In this document: in pieces, positions 51,649 through 60,100 of the stretch
How the letters are laid out: the number at the start of each line of letters is the position of its first letter
Numbering within the stretch: position 1 is the stretch's first letter
Assembly (NCBI GenBank): GCA_905160935.1
Contig: CAJHZI010000457.1
Coordinates: 4,083,501 to 4,147,500 of the forward strand
Reading direction: 5' to 3'
Length of the DNA: 64,000 nt
DNA from: Enchytraeus crypticus
Lineage: Eukaryota; Annelida; Clitellata; Enchytraeida; Enchytraeidae
Program-made: the position numbers and the translations under genes
The notes under the pieces: generated by a model
Told to the model about the DNA's origin: nothing
What the model saw: only the letters and a program-made list of their open reading frames with translations
Database searches by the model: none

Positions 51649-53485
51649 AAGAGACTTAGAAAGAGAGAGTGAGAGAGACAGAGACGGGGTTATCCGACGT
51701 TGTCCGGGGTTCAAATCCTGGGCTCTTCCATCACTGATATCATTTCCAATAGATGAAACTGACGTTAACACAAGCTTAATATATTTTATTTAACCAATCA
51801 TTCTTATGGCTATTTCTTGGATTTCCTAGTGCTAACTGATATAAAGCGTGCAGTTAGTAGTAGAACATTGTTAGTAGATGCTACATGGCTTTTATATTTA
51901 TTATACTAAACAAGAATGGAAAGTTATTTGCTAAAATGCTATAAACAATAATAATTATGTCTTGTATCACGTTGAACCTTGATGCTCTACTGAGAACAGC
52001 GGGCAGCCAATTCTAAGACAGATGTTGAGTTTTGAGTGTTTACAAATGACAATATAATAGAATTAATATAGAAATTAGTTTTGTAACAGCTTTGTTTTAA
52101 AGTGTTTTATCAGTTTGAAACGATTAAGTTTACTTTCATCATTCATTCTCTCATCCGCTGCGGTTGCAGTGGATAATTATTTGTCGTACTCTTGTGTTGT
52201 CGTCTTGACTGGGTTTTGGAGAGATAACTTCCTGATGATCACGAGGAGACATTTACCTTCCATTTGAGAGAAAAGAAGAAAGGAAGTTAGAAGGATATGA
52301 CTGAATGAAGGCCTATATTCTACAAAAGTTCTAAGATCTTGGGCTCGGACGACCGAAGGACCAAGACAGCGCGCTGACGGTATCATTGCAAAAGAAACAG
52401 GGTCCATGTCACTGACTTGCTGATAAACAGGCATTATTCAGAGCTGATCTCTTTCTTCCTCCAATCTTAGCCCCAATTACTCACTAACCGATTTCGTCAG
52501 TTTTTACCAGAATACCATGCGAAGTTAAACCCTGAGTTTTAATGGAAGTCGCAAATATAAAAACGATGGCTCTCTAATACAAATTATTCTAGCATGCAGG
52601 TGTAAATAAAGCGCAGCCGTTGGATTCATACCATTTAATTTTAAAGTTACCATTTTGAAAAAAACAAATTAAATATTATGATTTGTTTAATGCATATGCG
52701 AATAAGCTAACGTCAGGAGGATAAAGTTTTAAGCTCAAGTTAGTACACAGGCAAAGTACTATGAGCCATGCATTAGTAGGTCCAAGGTGTCACTCCAGCA
52801 ACCTACCATCCTCATCTGTCTTTACTACAATCACATCGGAAAATGGACCGGCTCCAGCCAGCGTAAACCCAGCCACCCAAATCTTATAGGCGGTGAATTT
52901 ATCTAATTCACTCAGAATCCACTCAGTCCGGGACGTATTTATAAAAGTGGCAGAGTCATCCGGTAACGGATTGTGACCGGATGAGGCCAACACGTAGGCT
53001 ACTTTATATCCCCTGATCACTCCGTTCCTCTGAGTTTCGTCAATCGTCTGCCAGCGAATCTCGACAGCTGTGGAGTTGAAAGTTCTTCCAAACACGTTAC
53101 GCGGTGGTCCGCTAGGTACTGTCGACACGCGCGAGAATTATACACATAATTGTTGAGGTTATATTCTTATTGATTGATTGATTGATTGATTGATGGACAT
53201 ATTTATTTGTGTTCTTAATACAAAAAAGATTTTACAACCAAGTAAAATCAATGTTGATGCAATAGCAATGCAATATAAATTACACACAAATATCAATCTG
53301 AAGAGAAGACCGGTATGCTCATGAAACAAGATTTTTAAGTAAAAAACGAAAACAAATGTTAAAATAATACGAGTAAATACTACAAGGAAAAAGTATACCG
53401 ACCCACAGGATATTGCTCAAAAGGTTGAAAATGAGAATTATAGGTAAATACACGTATATACGTACATATATATATATGTATATAT

Positions 53486-53527
<42 letters not shown>

Positions 53528-54800
53528 AATCTTGTTTATTCAGTAAACTTAAGTAGGCACGTATCGTAATTTTAGTCCCTTATTTCCTGTGGTGGTCAGC
53601 TAGATAGGTCATTTTATGTCCTCTCCGATGGCCTAAGGAGGACTTTTGATTTGTATTCAAATGATTGATGCGATTTAAACATATATAAAATTATTGACTT
53701 GTTATGCGACACAAAAGATAGAACAAAAAAGAATGAGAAAAATAGAAGATAATTTTCACTGGTAACTTAATGTAAAATTGAAGAGTGCAAATAAATGTAC
53801 AATATAAAAATATGCATAAATATACATGTACCATTGTTTATCATGATACATTTTAAATTAAGTATATTTGAATCTAGAAGTGTAAGTACTGCGTCTAAAT
53901 CAATAATAACTTAACTAAATTTTGTAGAGGTTTCAGCTCTCAATGTTAGACAGTAAGATCATATACAAGTAGAACAAGGAATATAATTATACAAATTCTA
54001 GATAACTTTGGATAAAAGTACAAACATCTAAGGTCTAGCTATCAGCATATAACTATGTTAATCTAAAATCAAAGATAGTGTAGATAGGTATTTTGTTATT
54101 ACACCGCTTTATTAAATCTTATTAAGACCATCAGCTTCATTGGTAGAGCAGTTGCTTTTCAGCAGAAAAGTCGGATATCCAACGATACCAAGCCATTTTA
54201 TCAGTTCTAGTTACATCCCAATTTCTGGCACTTTTAGTCAAATTCCAGACATTAAAAAAACAAGGAAATGCAACGGAAAACCAAATAAAATACGAATGCT
54301 GACGGTTACTATTTTAAGTTTTTAACTTTTAAAATTTAATTCTAGTATAATCACCACTCTCAGTCTATACATAATTAGATATTGCTTTAAAATAAATTAC
54401 AGTTACGTCACGATATTACACGAAGAATCACGATAACATGATGAAAAATCAAGATATATCGATATCACACGATGACATGAAGAATTTATTTTAGCTCAAC
54501 AATACTTACTATATTCCTTGGTGCGTACTTGTATAGTGGCTGTACTCGGACCTTCTCCACTGGCTGATCTCGCAGCCACCCTCATGTGGTAGACGGTGTT
54601 AGGAGAGAGATCTTCCAGGAGGTAGGAGTTGCGTGGAGGTGATATGGACAGATGGATGTTGCGGCGGAGATGGGACTCGTTGTAGTAGAGCTGGTAGCTC
54701 TCGATGGGCTCCCCCATACTCTCTCCAGGAGCATCCCACGTGAGCTGGATGGAGTTGGGAGAGACCGCCACTCCCTGGAGGTTAGTCACCTGTCCTGGAA
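26885..54800 (-). CDS. Gene B: LAR-type receptor protein tyrosine phosphatase (27 exons, 5' partial)
   Basis: Join (minus): 54800-54510, 53118-52807, 50612-50485, 49743-49560, 49205-49008, 47844-47752, 46939-46646, 46093-45800, 45187-45084, 42984-42765, 42044-41872, 41217-41017, 39584-39409, 38732-38590, 37669-37371, 36915-36817, 36075-35956, 35069-34915, 34159-33871, 33236-33143, 32465-32389, 32077-32024, 31166-31086, 30845-30720, 29540-29386, 27837-27702, 26953-26885. The total is 4565 nt: a 2-nt split codon, 1520 codons and a TGA. All junctions are GT/AG and phases agree. Order: seven FN3 domains, a juxtamembrane region, membrane helix [20 protein letters not shown], catalytic D1 ([24 protein letters not shown]) and D2 ([24 protein letters not shown]), ending [10 protein letters not shown]. 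This is the LAR/PTPRF-S-D family (Drosophila Lar), an adhesion receptor in axon guidance and synapse assembly. Ig1-3 and the first FN3 domains are upstream of base 64000. Confidence 0.95.
27508..27643 (-). mobile_element. tRNA-derived SINE (family S1)
   Basis: Minus-strand full copy: GGCTGGAGCCAGTGGCGAAG at 27643 downwards, B box near 27580, tail AACCTTAGCTTTACCAGC. Within 60 bp of gene B exon z. Confidence 0.85.
27702..27837 (-). CDS. Gene B exon z: D2 P-loop
   Basis: Acceptor TTGTATAG, donor [26 protein letters not shown] then [18 protein letters not shown]. Its first 28 nt and the acceptor are repeated six further times upstream in the intron (27838-28090). Confidence 0.95.
27810..28090. 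repeat. 44-bp minisatellite copying the D2 P-loop exon acceptor
   Basis: Period 44 (phase points 27810, 27854, 27898, 27942, 28000, 28044; one unit has a 14-bp internal duplication). Each unit contains, on the minus strand, TTGTATAG followed by CGCGGGTGTTGGTAGGAC or a variant. The first copy overlaps exon z (to 27837). Confidence 0.95.
28100..29385. other. Intron between D2 exons, nothing recognised
   Basis: AT-rich; no exon, SINE or LINE similarity seen. Confidence 0.4.
29386..29540 (-). CDS. Gene B exon y: D2 WPE loop and Cys
   Basis: Acceptor ATAATTAG, donor [26 protein letters not shown]: Glu replaces the catalytic Asp of the WPD loop. Ends GPITVHC with Cys retained, splitting the Ser codon. 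Confidence 0.96.
30095..30195. repeat. ACTAGTAAAAAACTAG degenerate tandem repeat
   Basis: Several imperfect units of (G)ACTAGTAAAAA/ACTAGCAGG. Confidence 0.7.
30720..30845 (-). CDS. Gene B exon x: D2
   Basis: Acceptor TTTGCAG, donor [26 protein letters not shown] and [16 protein letters not shown], almost identical to LAR D2. Confidence 0.96.
31003..31034. repeat. (GA)n microsatellite
   Basis: About 15 GA units, 50 bp from the exon w donor. Confidence 0.9.
31086..31166 (-). CDS. Gene B exon w: D2
   Basis: 81 nt, phase 0-0. Acceptor AATTACAG, donor [26 protein letters not shown] then KLREMGR. Confidence 0.95.
31195..31345. repeat. 15-bp tandem repeat (AGTACTTAGTACAAC)
   Basis: About ten imperfect units starting about 25 bp upstream (minus-strand sense) of the exon w acceptor. 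Confidence 0.85.
31724..31833. repeat. Dispersed 110-bp segment, copy 1
   Basis: Shares ACCGATTTTGATGCTGTATC and GTTCGGGTAAACAGGATAG with 32602-32710, about 85% alike by eye. Origin unknown. Confidence 0.8.
32024..32077 (-). CDS. Gene B exon v: 54-nt D2 exon
   Basis: Acceptor TTTTGTAG, donor GTTTGT, phase 0-0. [18 protein letters not shown], filling exactly the gap between exons u and w relative to LAR D2. Too short to appear as a long open frame. Confidence 0.92.
32389..32465 (-). CDS. Gene B exon u: D2
   Basis: 77 nt. Acceptor TACACAG, donor [26 protein letters not shown] then GNFID. Confidence 0.93.
32602..32710. repeat. Dispersed 110-bp segment, copy 2
   Basis: Second copy of 31724-31833, in the next intron but one and in the same orientation. 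Confidence 0.8.
32815..32955 (+). mobile_element. RTE-like LINE, 3' end fragment
   Basis: Matches the end of the element at 43330-44106: TTAGATGATTTAAGGATCCAC, GGAAGACAGAGAAGAGT, CCAGTAGACAGTGCACTAA. Confidence 0.8.
33143..33236 (-). CDS. Gene B exon t: start of D2
   Basis: Acceptor TATTCAG, donor GTGAGT. Encodes [24 protein letters not shown] replaces the KNRY of active domains, as in LAR D2. Confidence 0.92.
33261..33420. repeat. (CAGT)n and (AATC)n microsatellites
   Basis: CAGT repeats followed by AATC-type repeats, starting 25 bp from gene B exon t. Confidence 0.9.
33871..34159 (-). CDS. Gene B exon s: D1 P-loop end to interdomain
   Basis: Acceptor TTGACAG, donor [26 protein letters not shown] completes the HC(X)5R loop; [20 protein letters not shown] gives the Q loop; then [14 protein letters not shown], the D1-D2 linker. 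Confidence 0.96.
34650..34842 (+). mobile_element. tRNA-derived SINE (family S2), second copy
   Basis: GATTCGAATCCCAGCCGC B box, GAGAGTAAAATCTCGGAC, GGTTTAAACATGTGGTAATA and GATCATTTCACTATAATG, as in 5421-5612. The A box is degraded. Confidence 0.75.
34915..35069 (-). CDS. Gene B exon r: D1 WPD loop and catalytic Cys
   Basis: Acceptor CTAACAG, donor [25 protein letters not shown] contains the general-acid Asp; it ends GPVVVHC with the nucleophilic Cys and splits the next Ser codon. Confidence 0.96.
35956..36075 (-). CDS. Gene B exon q: D1
   Basis: Acceptor TGCTAAG, donor [26 protein letters not shown] and [16 protein letters not shown]. Confidence 0.94.
36545..36655 (+). mobile_element. SINE family S1, diverged copy
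   Basis: AGTTCGACAGCGGATCAGTAG, GAGTTCAAATCC, CGTCAATGACATGC and AAAACTGACTTTAAAC in S1 order. Confidence 0.65.
36817..36915 (-). CDS. Gene B exon p: D1
   Basis: Acceptor TTTTTAG, donor [26 protein letters not shown] and [16 protein letters not shown] motifs 3-5. Confidence 0.95.
37371..37669 (-). CDS. Gene B exon o: start of D1 phosphatase domain
   Basis: Acceptor ACTGCAG, donor [59 protein letters not shown] (substrate pTyr loop), [13 protein letters not shown]. The acceptor region is copied in a 69-bp minisatellite. Confidence 0.95.
37665..37880. repeat. 69-bp minisatellite beginning at the D1 exon acceptor
   Basis: CATGGCTG starts at 37665, 37734, 37803 and 37853 (the last unit shortened). 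The first copy contains the exon o acceptor (CTGCAG) and five exon bases. Confidence 0.92.
38388..38577. repeat. (GAA/GAAGA)n purine tract
   Basis: About 190 nt almost pure A/G on the + strand, so pure C/T on the transcribed minus-strand message, starting about 10 nt inside the intron after exon n. Confidence 0.93.
38590..38732 (-). CDS. Gene B exon n: cytoplasmic segment before D1
   Basis: Acceptor GTTCAG, donor [26 protein letters not shown] and [15 protein letters not shown], the latter equal to LAR KDPVEMRRINFQTP. A long pyrimidine tract (minus strand) starts about 10 nt after its donor. Confidence 0.9.
39409..39584 (-). CDS. Gene B exon m: transmembrane exon
   Basis: Acceptor TTGACAG, donor GTTTGT. 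After [13 protein letters not shown] and a Gln/Ser-rich stem comes a hydrophobic helix ([20 protein letters not shown] and on) ending before basic RKKRF across the splice junction, a stop-transfer signal. Confidence 0.93.
40322..40600. repeat. (TA)n microsatellites
   Basis: Runs at 40322-40374 and 40506-40580 with AT-rich sequence between. Frames here are artefacts. Confidence 0.95.
41017..41217 (-). CDS. Gene B exon l: extracellular juxtamembrane region, part 2
   Basis: Acceptor TCCTAG, donor GTAAGT; phase 0-0. [20 protein letters not shown] and [15 protein letters not shown] match LAR PYIAARF... and YVLFVLAV. Confidence 0.92.
41679..41817 (+). mobile_element. tRNA-derived SINE (family S1), well preserved
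   Basis: GGCTGGAACCAGTGGCGACG, GACCGCGGATCAGTATGTG, GGGGTTCAAATC, CCGTCACTGACATCGC, GAAACCGACGTTAACC, ending AACCAGCTTTTTT. Confidence 0.9.
41872..42044 (-). CDS. Gene B exon k: extracellular juxtamembrane region, part 1
   Basis: Acceptor TGAGCAG, donor [26 protein letters not shown], then [20 protein letters not shown], matching LAR YFIVMVPL. No dibasic furin motif is present. Confidence 0.88.
42655..42752. repeat. (GA)n microsatellite
   Basis: Imperfect GA tract, starting about 12 bp from the donor of gene B exon j. Confidence 0.93.
42765..42984 (-). CDS. Gene B exon j: end of the last FN3 domain
   Basis: Acceptor CCTGTAG, donor [16 protein letters not shown], then [20 protein letters not shown] and [10 protein letters not shown]. 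The intron between i and j (about 2.1 kb) contains RTE-like and CR1-like fragments. Confidence 0.92.
43330..44106 (+). mobile_element. RTE-like LINE, 5'-truncated pseudogene
   Basis: Encodes the end of an endonuclease-reverse transcriptase: [74 protein letters not shown]. Stops interrupt at about 43450 and 43773. Ends CGCCAGTAGGCAGTGCACTAA then (GA)n. Confidence 0.85.
44640..44870 (-). mobile_element. CR1/L2-like LINE C-terminal fragment
   Basis: The minus-strand frame [20 protein letters not shown] then [20 protein letters not shown] and [11 protein letters not shown] matches the end of CR1/L2 polyproteins. 5' truncated. Confidence 0.75.
44872..44960 (-). mobile_element. RTE-like LINE 3' tail fragment
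   Basis: (CT)n then TTAATGCACTGCCTATTGGC, the reverse complement of the RTE 3' end with its (GA)n tail. Confidence 0.75.
45084..45187 (-). CDS. Gene B exon i: first part of the last FN3 domain
   Basis: Acceptor TTTGTAG, donor [26 protein letters not shown] then KPGVFRYK; corresponds to the last FN3 of LAR (VLLSWEFP region). Confidence 0.9.
45800..46093 (-). CDS. Gene B exon h: complete FN3 domain
   Basis: Acceptor CATACAG, donor GTTTGT, phase 1-1. [58 protein letters not shown]. Confidence 0.92.
46646..46939 (-). CDS. Gene B exon g: complete FN3 domain
   Basis: Acceptor TGCTTAG, donor GTAAGT, phase 1-1. [54 protein letters not shown]. Confidence 0.93.
47752..47844 (-). CDS. Gene B exon f: end of the FN3 domain
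   Basis: 93 nt. Acceptor ATTGTAG, donor [26 protein letters not shown] then ETIKTPEG, the F and G strands of the domain begun in exon e. Confidence 0.85.
48725..48950 (+). mobile_element. Retroposon family R3, decayed copy
   Basis: GCAACCGTAAAC, AATAGGCGACT, GAGAAACCACATCAGAAGCC and GGCTGCATTAAGGTCTGG follow the R3 order. Confidence 0.6.
49008..49205 (-). CDS. Gene B exon e: first part of an FN3 domain
   Basis: Acceptor GACACAG, donor [45 protein letters not shown], ending YNTNFL. The donor is the least certain of this block but gives a good FN3 F strand with exon f. Confidence 0.85.
49409..49490 (-). mobile_element. RTE-like LINE 3' tail fragment
   Basis: (CT)n then TTAGTGCATTGCCTATTGGC, as at 44872. 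Confidence 0.72.
49560..49743 (-). CDS. Gene B exon d: second half of the FN3 domain
   Basis: Acceptor GGCGCAG, donor [46 protein letters not shown], ending IRTKGA. Confidence 0.92.
50485..50612 (-). CDS. Gene B exon c: first half of an FN3 domain
   Basis: Acceptor TTTCAG, donor [26 protein letters not shown] and [12 protein letters not shown]; joins exon d in phase 0. Confidence 0.92.
50794..50855 (+). mobile_element. SINE family S1 tail fragment
   Basis: CTGTCACTGATATCGATTTCG, GAAACTGTCGTTGC, CAGCTTTACAGC. Confidence 0.6.
51263..51780. repeat. (GA)n tracts and a SINE S1 remnant
   Basis: GA runs at 51263-51301 and 51606-51685. 51688-51780 (+) keeps the S1 B box (GGGGTTCAAATCCTGGGC) and tail (GAAACTGACGTTAAC). 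Confidence 0.75.
52807..53118 (-). CDS. Gene B exon b: complete FN3 domain
   Basis: Acceptor GTCGACAG, donor GTAGGT, phase 1-1. [20 protein letters not shown], then [11 protein letters not shown] and [18 protein letters not shown], ending KTDED as LAR FN3 domains do. Confidence 0.92.
53160..54505. other. Intron between FN3 exons a and b
   Basis: Holds a (GATT)n run at 53167-53194, a TA microsatellite at 53478-53522, and near 54128-54190 a tRNA-like stretch (TTCATTGGTAGAGCAGTTGC) whose arms do not pair fully. No exon. Confidence 0.5.
54510..54800 (-). CDS. Gene B exon a: complete FN3 domain
   Basis: Acceptor CTCGCAG, donor GTAAGT, phase 1-1. [48 protein letters not shown]. Best matches LAR FN3-3 (which also starts VPGQ). 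A SINE (54821-54916) ends only 20 bp from its acceptor. Confidence 0.92.
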
Positions 54801-54820
54801 CTGCGAGAAGAATGCACAGT

Positions 54821-54916
54821 AAAAAGCTGGTAAAGCTAAGGTTAACGTCAGCTTCCTCACTCGATAGGCATGTCAGTGACGGGCGAGCCCAGGATTTGAC
54901 CACGCACATACTGATG
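54821..54916 (-). mobile_element. SINE family S1, truncated, 20 bp upstream of a 3' splice site
   Basis: Minus-strand copy with B box near 54890 and tail GACGTTAACCTTAGCTTTACC ending at 54821. Gene B exon a begins at 54800. Confidence 0.8.
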
Positions 54917-55344
54917 CAATAACAACAGTATTGAAGTAATGCTATTAATCAATACAACCGTTGACTGTTTATTTAGATGTAGTAACTTACGATGATATTA
55001 AACATTTAAAGAGAACATATCAAACATTAGATTGCAGACGGTCTGCAATCTAATTCCAACATGTATAAAAGAATAATTGATAAAAATATATAAATTTGTT
55101 ATTTCAAATGTATTTAATGTAACGCTTTAGCCCTATTAATTACTGCAGTGCATTAAATGAAGTACGAATCTTCTTTTCATCTTTAGTTATATTACATGTA
55201 TATTAATATAAAATAAAATTTCAAGAAATCAAGTAAAAGGTAGCAAGTATTTATATACTAACAAAGTGATGCAAAATACGCAGAAAGTCGTAGTAAAAAT
55301 ATACATGTATAGAGCTAAGTTTAACGTTTCCGTACTACATGGGA

Positions 55345-55490
55345 TAGAATAAGAGTCAATGCGGCTGAGATTCGAACCGGTAGGAACCTACTTATTTGAT
55401 AAGCGTACCACCACTTTGCAATCAATCAATCAATCAATAAGAATTTAAAGTCCGGTTCCTCGCCATAAGGCAATGTCAGGGACATCAATA
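55345..55490 (-). mobile_element. SINE with a different tRNA-like head, next to a LINE-type tail
   Basis: On the minus strand, 55441-55490 is the LINE tail (GATGTCCCTGACATTGCC, ending with TTGATTGATT repeats). 55345-55415 has CAAAGTGGTGGTACGC and GGTTCGAATCTCAGCC (A and B boxes), followed by AAACGTTAAACTTAGC, the S1 tail. Confidence 0.6.
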
Positions 55491-56412
55491 AAATCAATCA
55501 ATCAATCAATAAGAATTTAAATTCAGATTCAGAATTTGGATGGCAGCTTTAGATGGGAAATTTGGAGTTATGTAGCAGAGTGCTAACGAACTGTAACCGA
55601 TGCAGCGGCTTTACCTCTTCAATCTGAAATTTTAAAGAAAATTTCGTTTGCACGGCAAGTGCAGTTATAGATGGATTCAATTTTCAACTTTACTGACATA
55701 CTCTGCAAAACAGTACCATCAATAACACACAGTACAATTTGTTCTTGAAAATAGTACTATCAATAACAAACAATACAATGTGTACTAGAAAATAGTACCA
55801 TCAATAACACACAGTACAATTTGCTGCAAAGATTTAAAGTTAAGACATGTTTATCGTTTAAGAAACCACCCACTATTTTTTAAGACAAATATATCCGCTA
55901 TTTTAAAGCTAAATATCTACAATTAATTCGTTAACATTTTATATTAGAAATACGACAAGCATTGCTGATTGAATATAAGAGTTTACAAAGCATGCGCTTT
56001 AATCTCTACATTATTTCTGTCAGTTAACATTTGAGTTGTGTGAATTCATTAACAGAATAAACTTTTGCCCTCTCTTCAGCTCTCCCACTGTCTGTCTCTC
56101 TCTCCGCGCCCCCTCTAGATTTATAATATTACCGTTTATTTGCTAATCTCAGCATAAAATGTATACAAATAACAGAAACATACATGTACATATAGCATCG
56201 ATTAGATAAACAAACAAGCAGCATGAAAGTGGCAATTATAAAGAGACCAAGCTCTGTGCGGCAATACGACGGATAATAATGTAGCTAGCTAGCAACGTCA
56301 GTGTAAGACTGAATTATATCAGATACTAGTGTCCTAGTAAGTACCGTATACTATAGATGCTCTGATGGAATGGATCATTCCGACTCAGAAGGAAATTCGA
56401 ACTCCTCAGTCC

Positions 56413-56728
56413 TGTACACTGCACGACATGTTCGAGCTCAGAACTTCAGTACACGTAGTACAGTGTACACCACAGCACATGTACACTGCACGACATGTTC
56501 GAGCTCAGAACTTTTGTACACGTAGTACAGTGTACACCACAGCAAATGTACACAACGCGACATGTTTGAGCTCAGAACTTCAGTACACGTAGTACAGTGT
56601 ACACCACAGCAAATGTACACAACACGACATGTATAAGCTCAGAACTTCAGTACACGTAATACAGTGTACACCACAGCAAATGTACACTACACGACATGTA
56701 CAAACTCAGAACTTCAGTACACGTAACT
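56413..56728. repeat. 67-bp minisatellite, about 4.7 copies
   Basis: Units begin TGTACACTGCACGACATG at 56413, 56480, 56547, 56614 and 56681. Each holds near-palindromic GTACACGTAGTACAGTGTAC. Confidence 0.95.
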
Positions 56729-57139
56729 TACACTTTTAAGTACACTCGTAAGCACACTTCAGTACTCTGTATAACAGTGTACACAACAGCTGTAACACCT
56801 CTATAAATTGTCAAATTAACGATGCTGTAAAATGACTAAAGGACCCACAGTTGAACTCAGGAACACTGGTTCTAAGCTGACATAACATAACACAACACTA
56901 CAGAATCAGGAAGCAATTATATGCTTGTTTATGACTCATCAGGCTCTTAACTAAAAACCAATTAATAGTAATAACACATAGTTCAATAAAAAACTAAAAG
57001 CTACATTATGCAAGTACATGTACCAAAAATAGCCAATGCCCAACTAAGCCTTGAAAAACATCAAATCATACAGACTTCATGTCAACATGTCAAATTTATA
57101 CATAGCCTCTGTATAACACTGAACATGTAATTAGCATCT

Positions 57140-60100
57140 AATTTACAAGTTCTTATGTTTATCATATTTATTTTTAAAGCATTCACTGATTCCGCTTCCT
57201 CAAATTCGCTTGGCAAACTATTCCAAGCATTTATAACTCTCTGCCTAAAGAAAAATTTCTTTAAATCTAGTCTACTTCTAGATTTACTAAGTTTATAAAT
57301 ATGTCCCCTATTGTTTCTGTTGTTTGATAAATTAAACCAAATACTATGGTTAACTTTGCTGAAGCCTTTGAGTATCTTAAAAACTTCTATTAAATCTCCT
57401 CTAGTTCTTCTTTCACTTAAAGAAGTTAATCCTACGAATTTTAATCTATTCTCATAACTAAGTTTTTGACAGTTTTACTGGCTGGAGCCAGTGGCGAAGT
57501 CAGTAAGACACTCGACCGCGGATCAGTGTGTGCGGGTTCAAATCCTGGGCTCGCCCGTCAATGACATTGCTTCGAGTGAGGAAACTGACGTTAACCTTAG
57601 CTTTTAGCTTTTTTCCTTTTTACAGTCAGATACCAGACTTGTTGCTCTGGCTTGTACCCTTTCTAATTTATCAATATCTTTCTTAAGATATGGGCACCAA
57701 GCCTGAACGCAGTATTCAAGTTTGGGCCGTACAAGAGCCTTATATAGCCTTACCACAATATCTTTATTTTTCTACATGCAATTGTTCTTTTAATCATTCT
57801 TAATACACAATTAGCACTATTTACAACTTTATTACAATTTTCACTAAATTTAAAAGAGCTATCCACAAAGACTCCTAAATCCCTCTCACTGTTTGTAGAT
57901 TTTAGTTTTATATTGTTCAATGTATACTCAATTTCTAAATTATTATTCCTTATATGCATAACTCTACATTTCTCAGCATTGAACTCCATTAGCCAATCCC
58001 TACACCAGTTCTGTAATATTTTTATATCATACTTTAAAATCTCAGCATCTTCAATGTTGTTTACTATCCTTGCTACTTTAGAATCATCTGCAAATTTACT
58101 ACATTGCGATACAATATCTATGTAAATGTCATTGATGTAAACTAAAAATAATAGAGGTCCTAAAACAGAGCCCTGTGGCACACCACTCTTCACTGCTGCC
58201 CATTCAGAGAACTCGTTCTCGACACACACCCTTTGTTTTCTATTGCTTAACCAATTACCTATCCACTTTAAAAGTTTGCCCGTTATTCCATGTGCTTTCA
58301 ACTTACTAGGCAATCTTTTAAGTGGAACTTTATCAAACGCTTTAGCAAAGTCTAGATATAAGCAAAGTCTAGATATAAGCAAAGTCTAGATCTATTTTTA
58401 TTATCTACTTCCTTTGTAATATATTCTAAAAAATCTAGCAAATTAGTTAAACAAGAACGCCCACTAATAAAACCATGTTGACTATTTCTAATTAAGTTAT
58501 ATTCTTCCAAGAAACTAATTATTTTATCTTTAATAATGCTTTCAAATGTCTTACCGATTATACTTGTTAAGCTTATAGGTCTATAATTTGCTGCTTTATT
58601 CCTATTTCCCTTTTTTATGTATTTGTACAACATTTGCATTCTTAAAATCTTGAGGAATCTGTTTTCATTGAAGCTTTTAGTAGGTTTAATAGAGCTGGTT
58701 CATCTCTTTCATCTCTTAGCTCCGAAATCAGTTTTCCATGAATCTCATCTGGACCTTGACTTTTATTGACATTTAGCGAATTTAATTTATTTATAACACC
58801 ATCAATATCAAACTCAATATTACGTAAGGAGCATTCAAAGTTACCTTTGAAGATCCTAGCCGGTACCGGCATATTAACTAAATCTTCTTCCACAAATACG
58901 ACGAAAAATATTTATTAAAATAGTTTGCAGTATCTTTATTATCTTCTATGATATTGTTATATTCATCTCTTAAAGGACCAATCTTTTTAATAACCTTTTT
59001 GTTAGCATTAGCATAAGCAAAAAAACTCTTTGCATCATTCTTTAATATTATTTAATATTCTGTGTTAATATTATTCCAGAAGCCCTCTACGTCATCGATA
59101 TTATCATTATCACTTAAAACCATAAATAAATTTCTATGCTGTATATTTCTTTTAATTTCTTCATAATTTACTTTAAAATAATCAAATTTTTGGACTTTCC
59201 TACAGATCCAACTGCACTGAATTAAAAAGGTAATGGTTAGATGATCACTTGTCTCAAAAGGTTCACCTATAAGTACATCCTTAATTATTTCTTCAGAGCA
59301 CAAAACAAGATCAAGGAAATTTTTGCCTCTAGTAGGCTTATTACAATACTATTCTAAAAAATTATTATTTATACATTCTATAAATAAGTGAGATTCATCT
59401 ATGTTTTCTCCATTTCCCCAGTCCAATTCAGGATAGTTAAAATCGGCCATTACTACAACCTTCTTATCATACAGTTTATCAAACACACTAAACATAGCCT
59501 CGTCATTAGTTTTTGAACTATCTGGGGCTCTATACATAACACCAATAATATGACTAATGTTGTTACACTTGATATTACACAAAACACTTTCTTTAAAGTT
59601 AGAAACACATAAATCATTAACTTGACTTGGGTTCAATTCATTTTTTATATACAGCAAAACGCCCCCACCTCGTTTCTTGACTAAATCATTTGGATCACAT
59701 CTAAATACACTGTATCCACTAAAACTAATTTCACTATCACTAATGTCATCAGACAACCATGACTCATTGATTCCCAAAGTATCTGTATTTTCATCTTTAA
59801 TCAACAACTCTAGTTGAGACATTTTATTTACAATACTTCTGGAATTAAAGTAAACATATTTTAAGCTATTTTTAACATCTAAAGGCGACGGCAATAGACT
59901 CGGCTCCGCAGATTCTAAGTTTTCATCTAATTCCGAGGTGCAAACACTACCACCTCGGCTCCATTTACGTTTTTTATTAACTTACTTCTCTTAATTCTCA
60001 CATCCTTATCCGTCATCCTCATCCGTCCCTCAATTCCTTCAATTTATTTCTTAGTACCTTATCCTCAGCCTGTTGCTTCCTAGTTAGATCAGGCACACAA

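Noticed and set aside
56365..56728. Regular repeats that could suggest a CRISPR array or a repeat protein
   Set aside because: Units are directly adjacent without spacers, lie in animal DNA, and the frames on both strands are only the 67-bp repeat read through.
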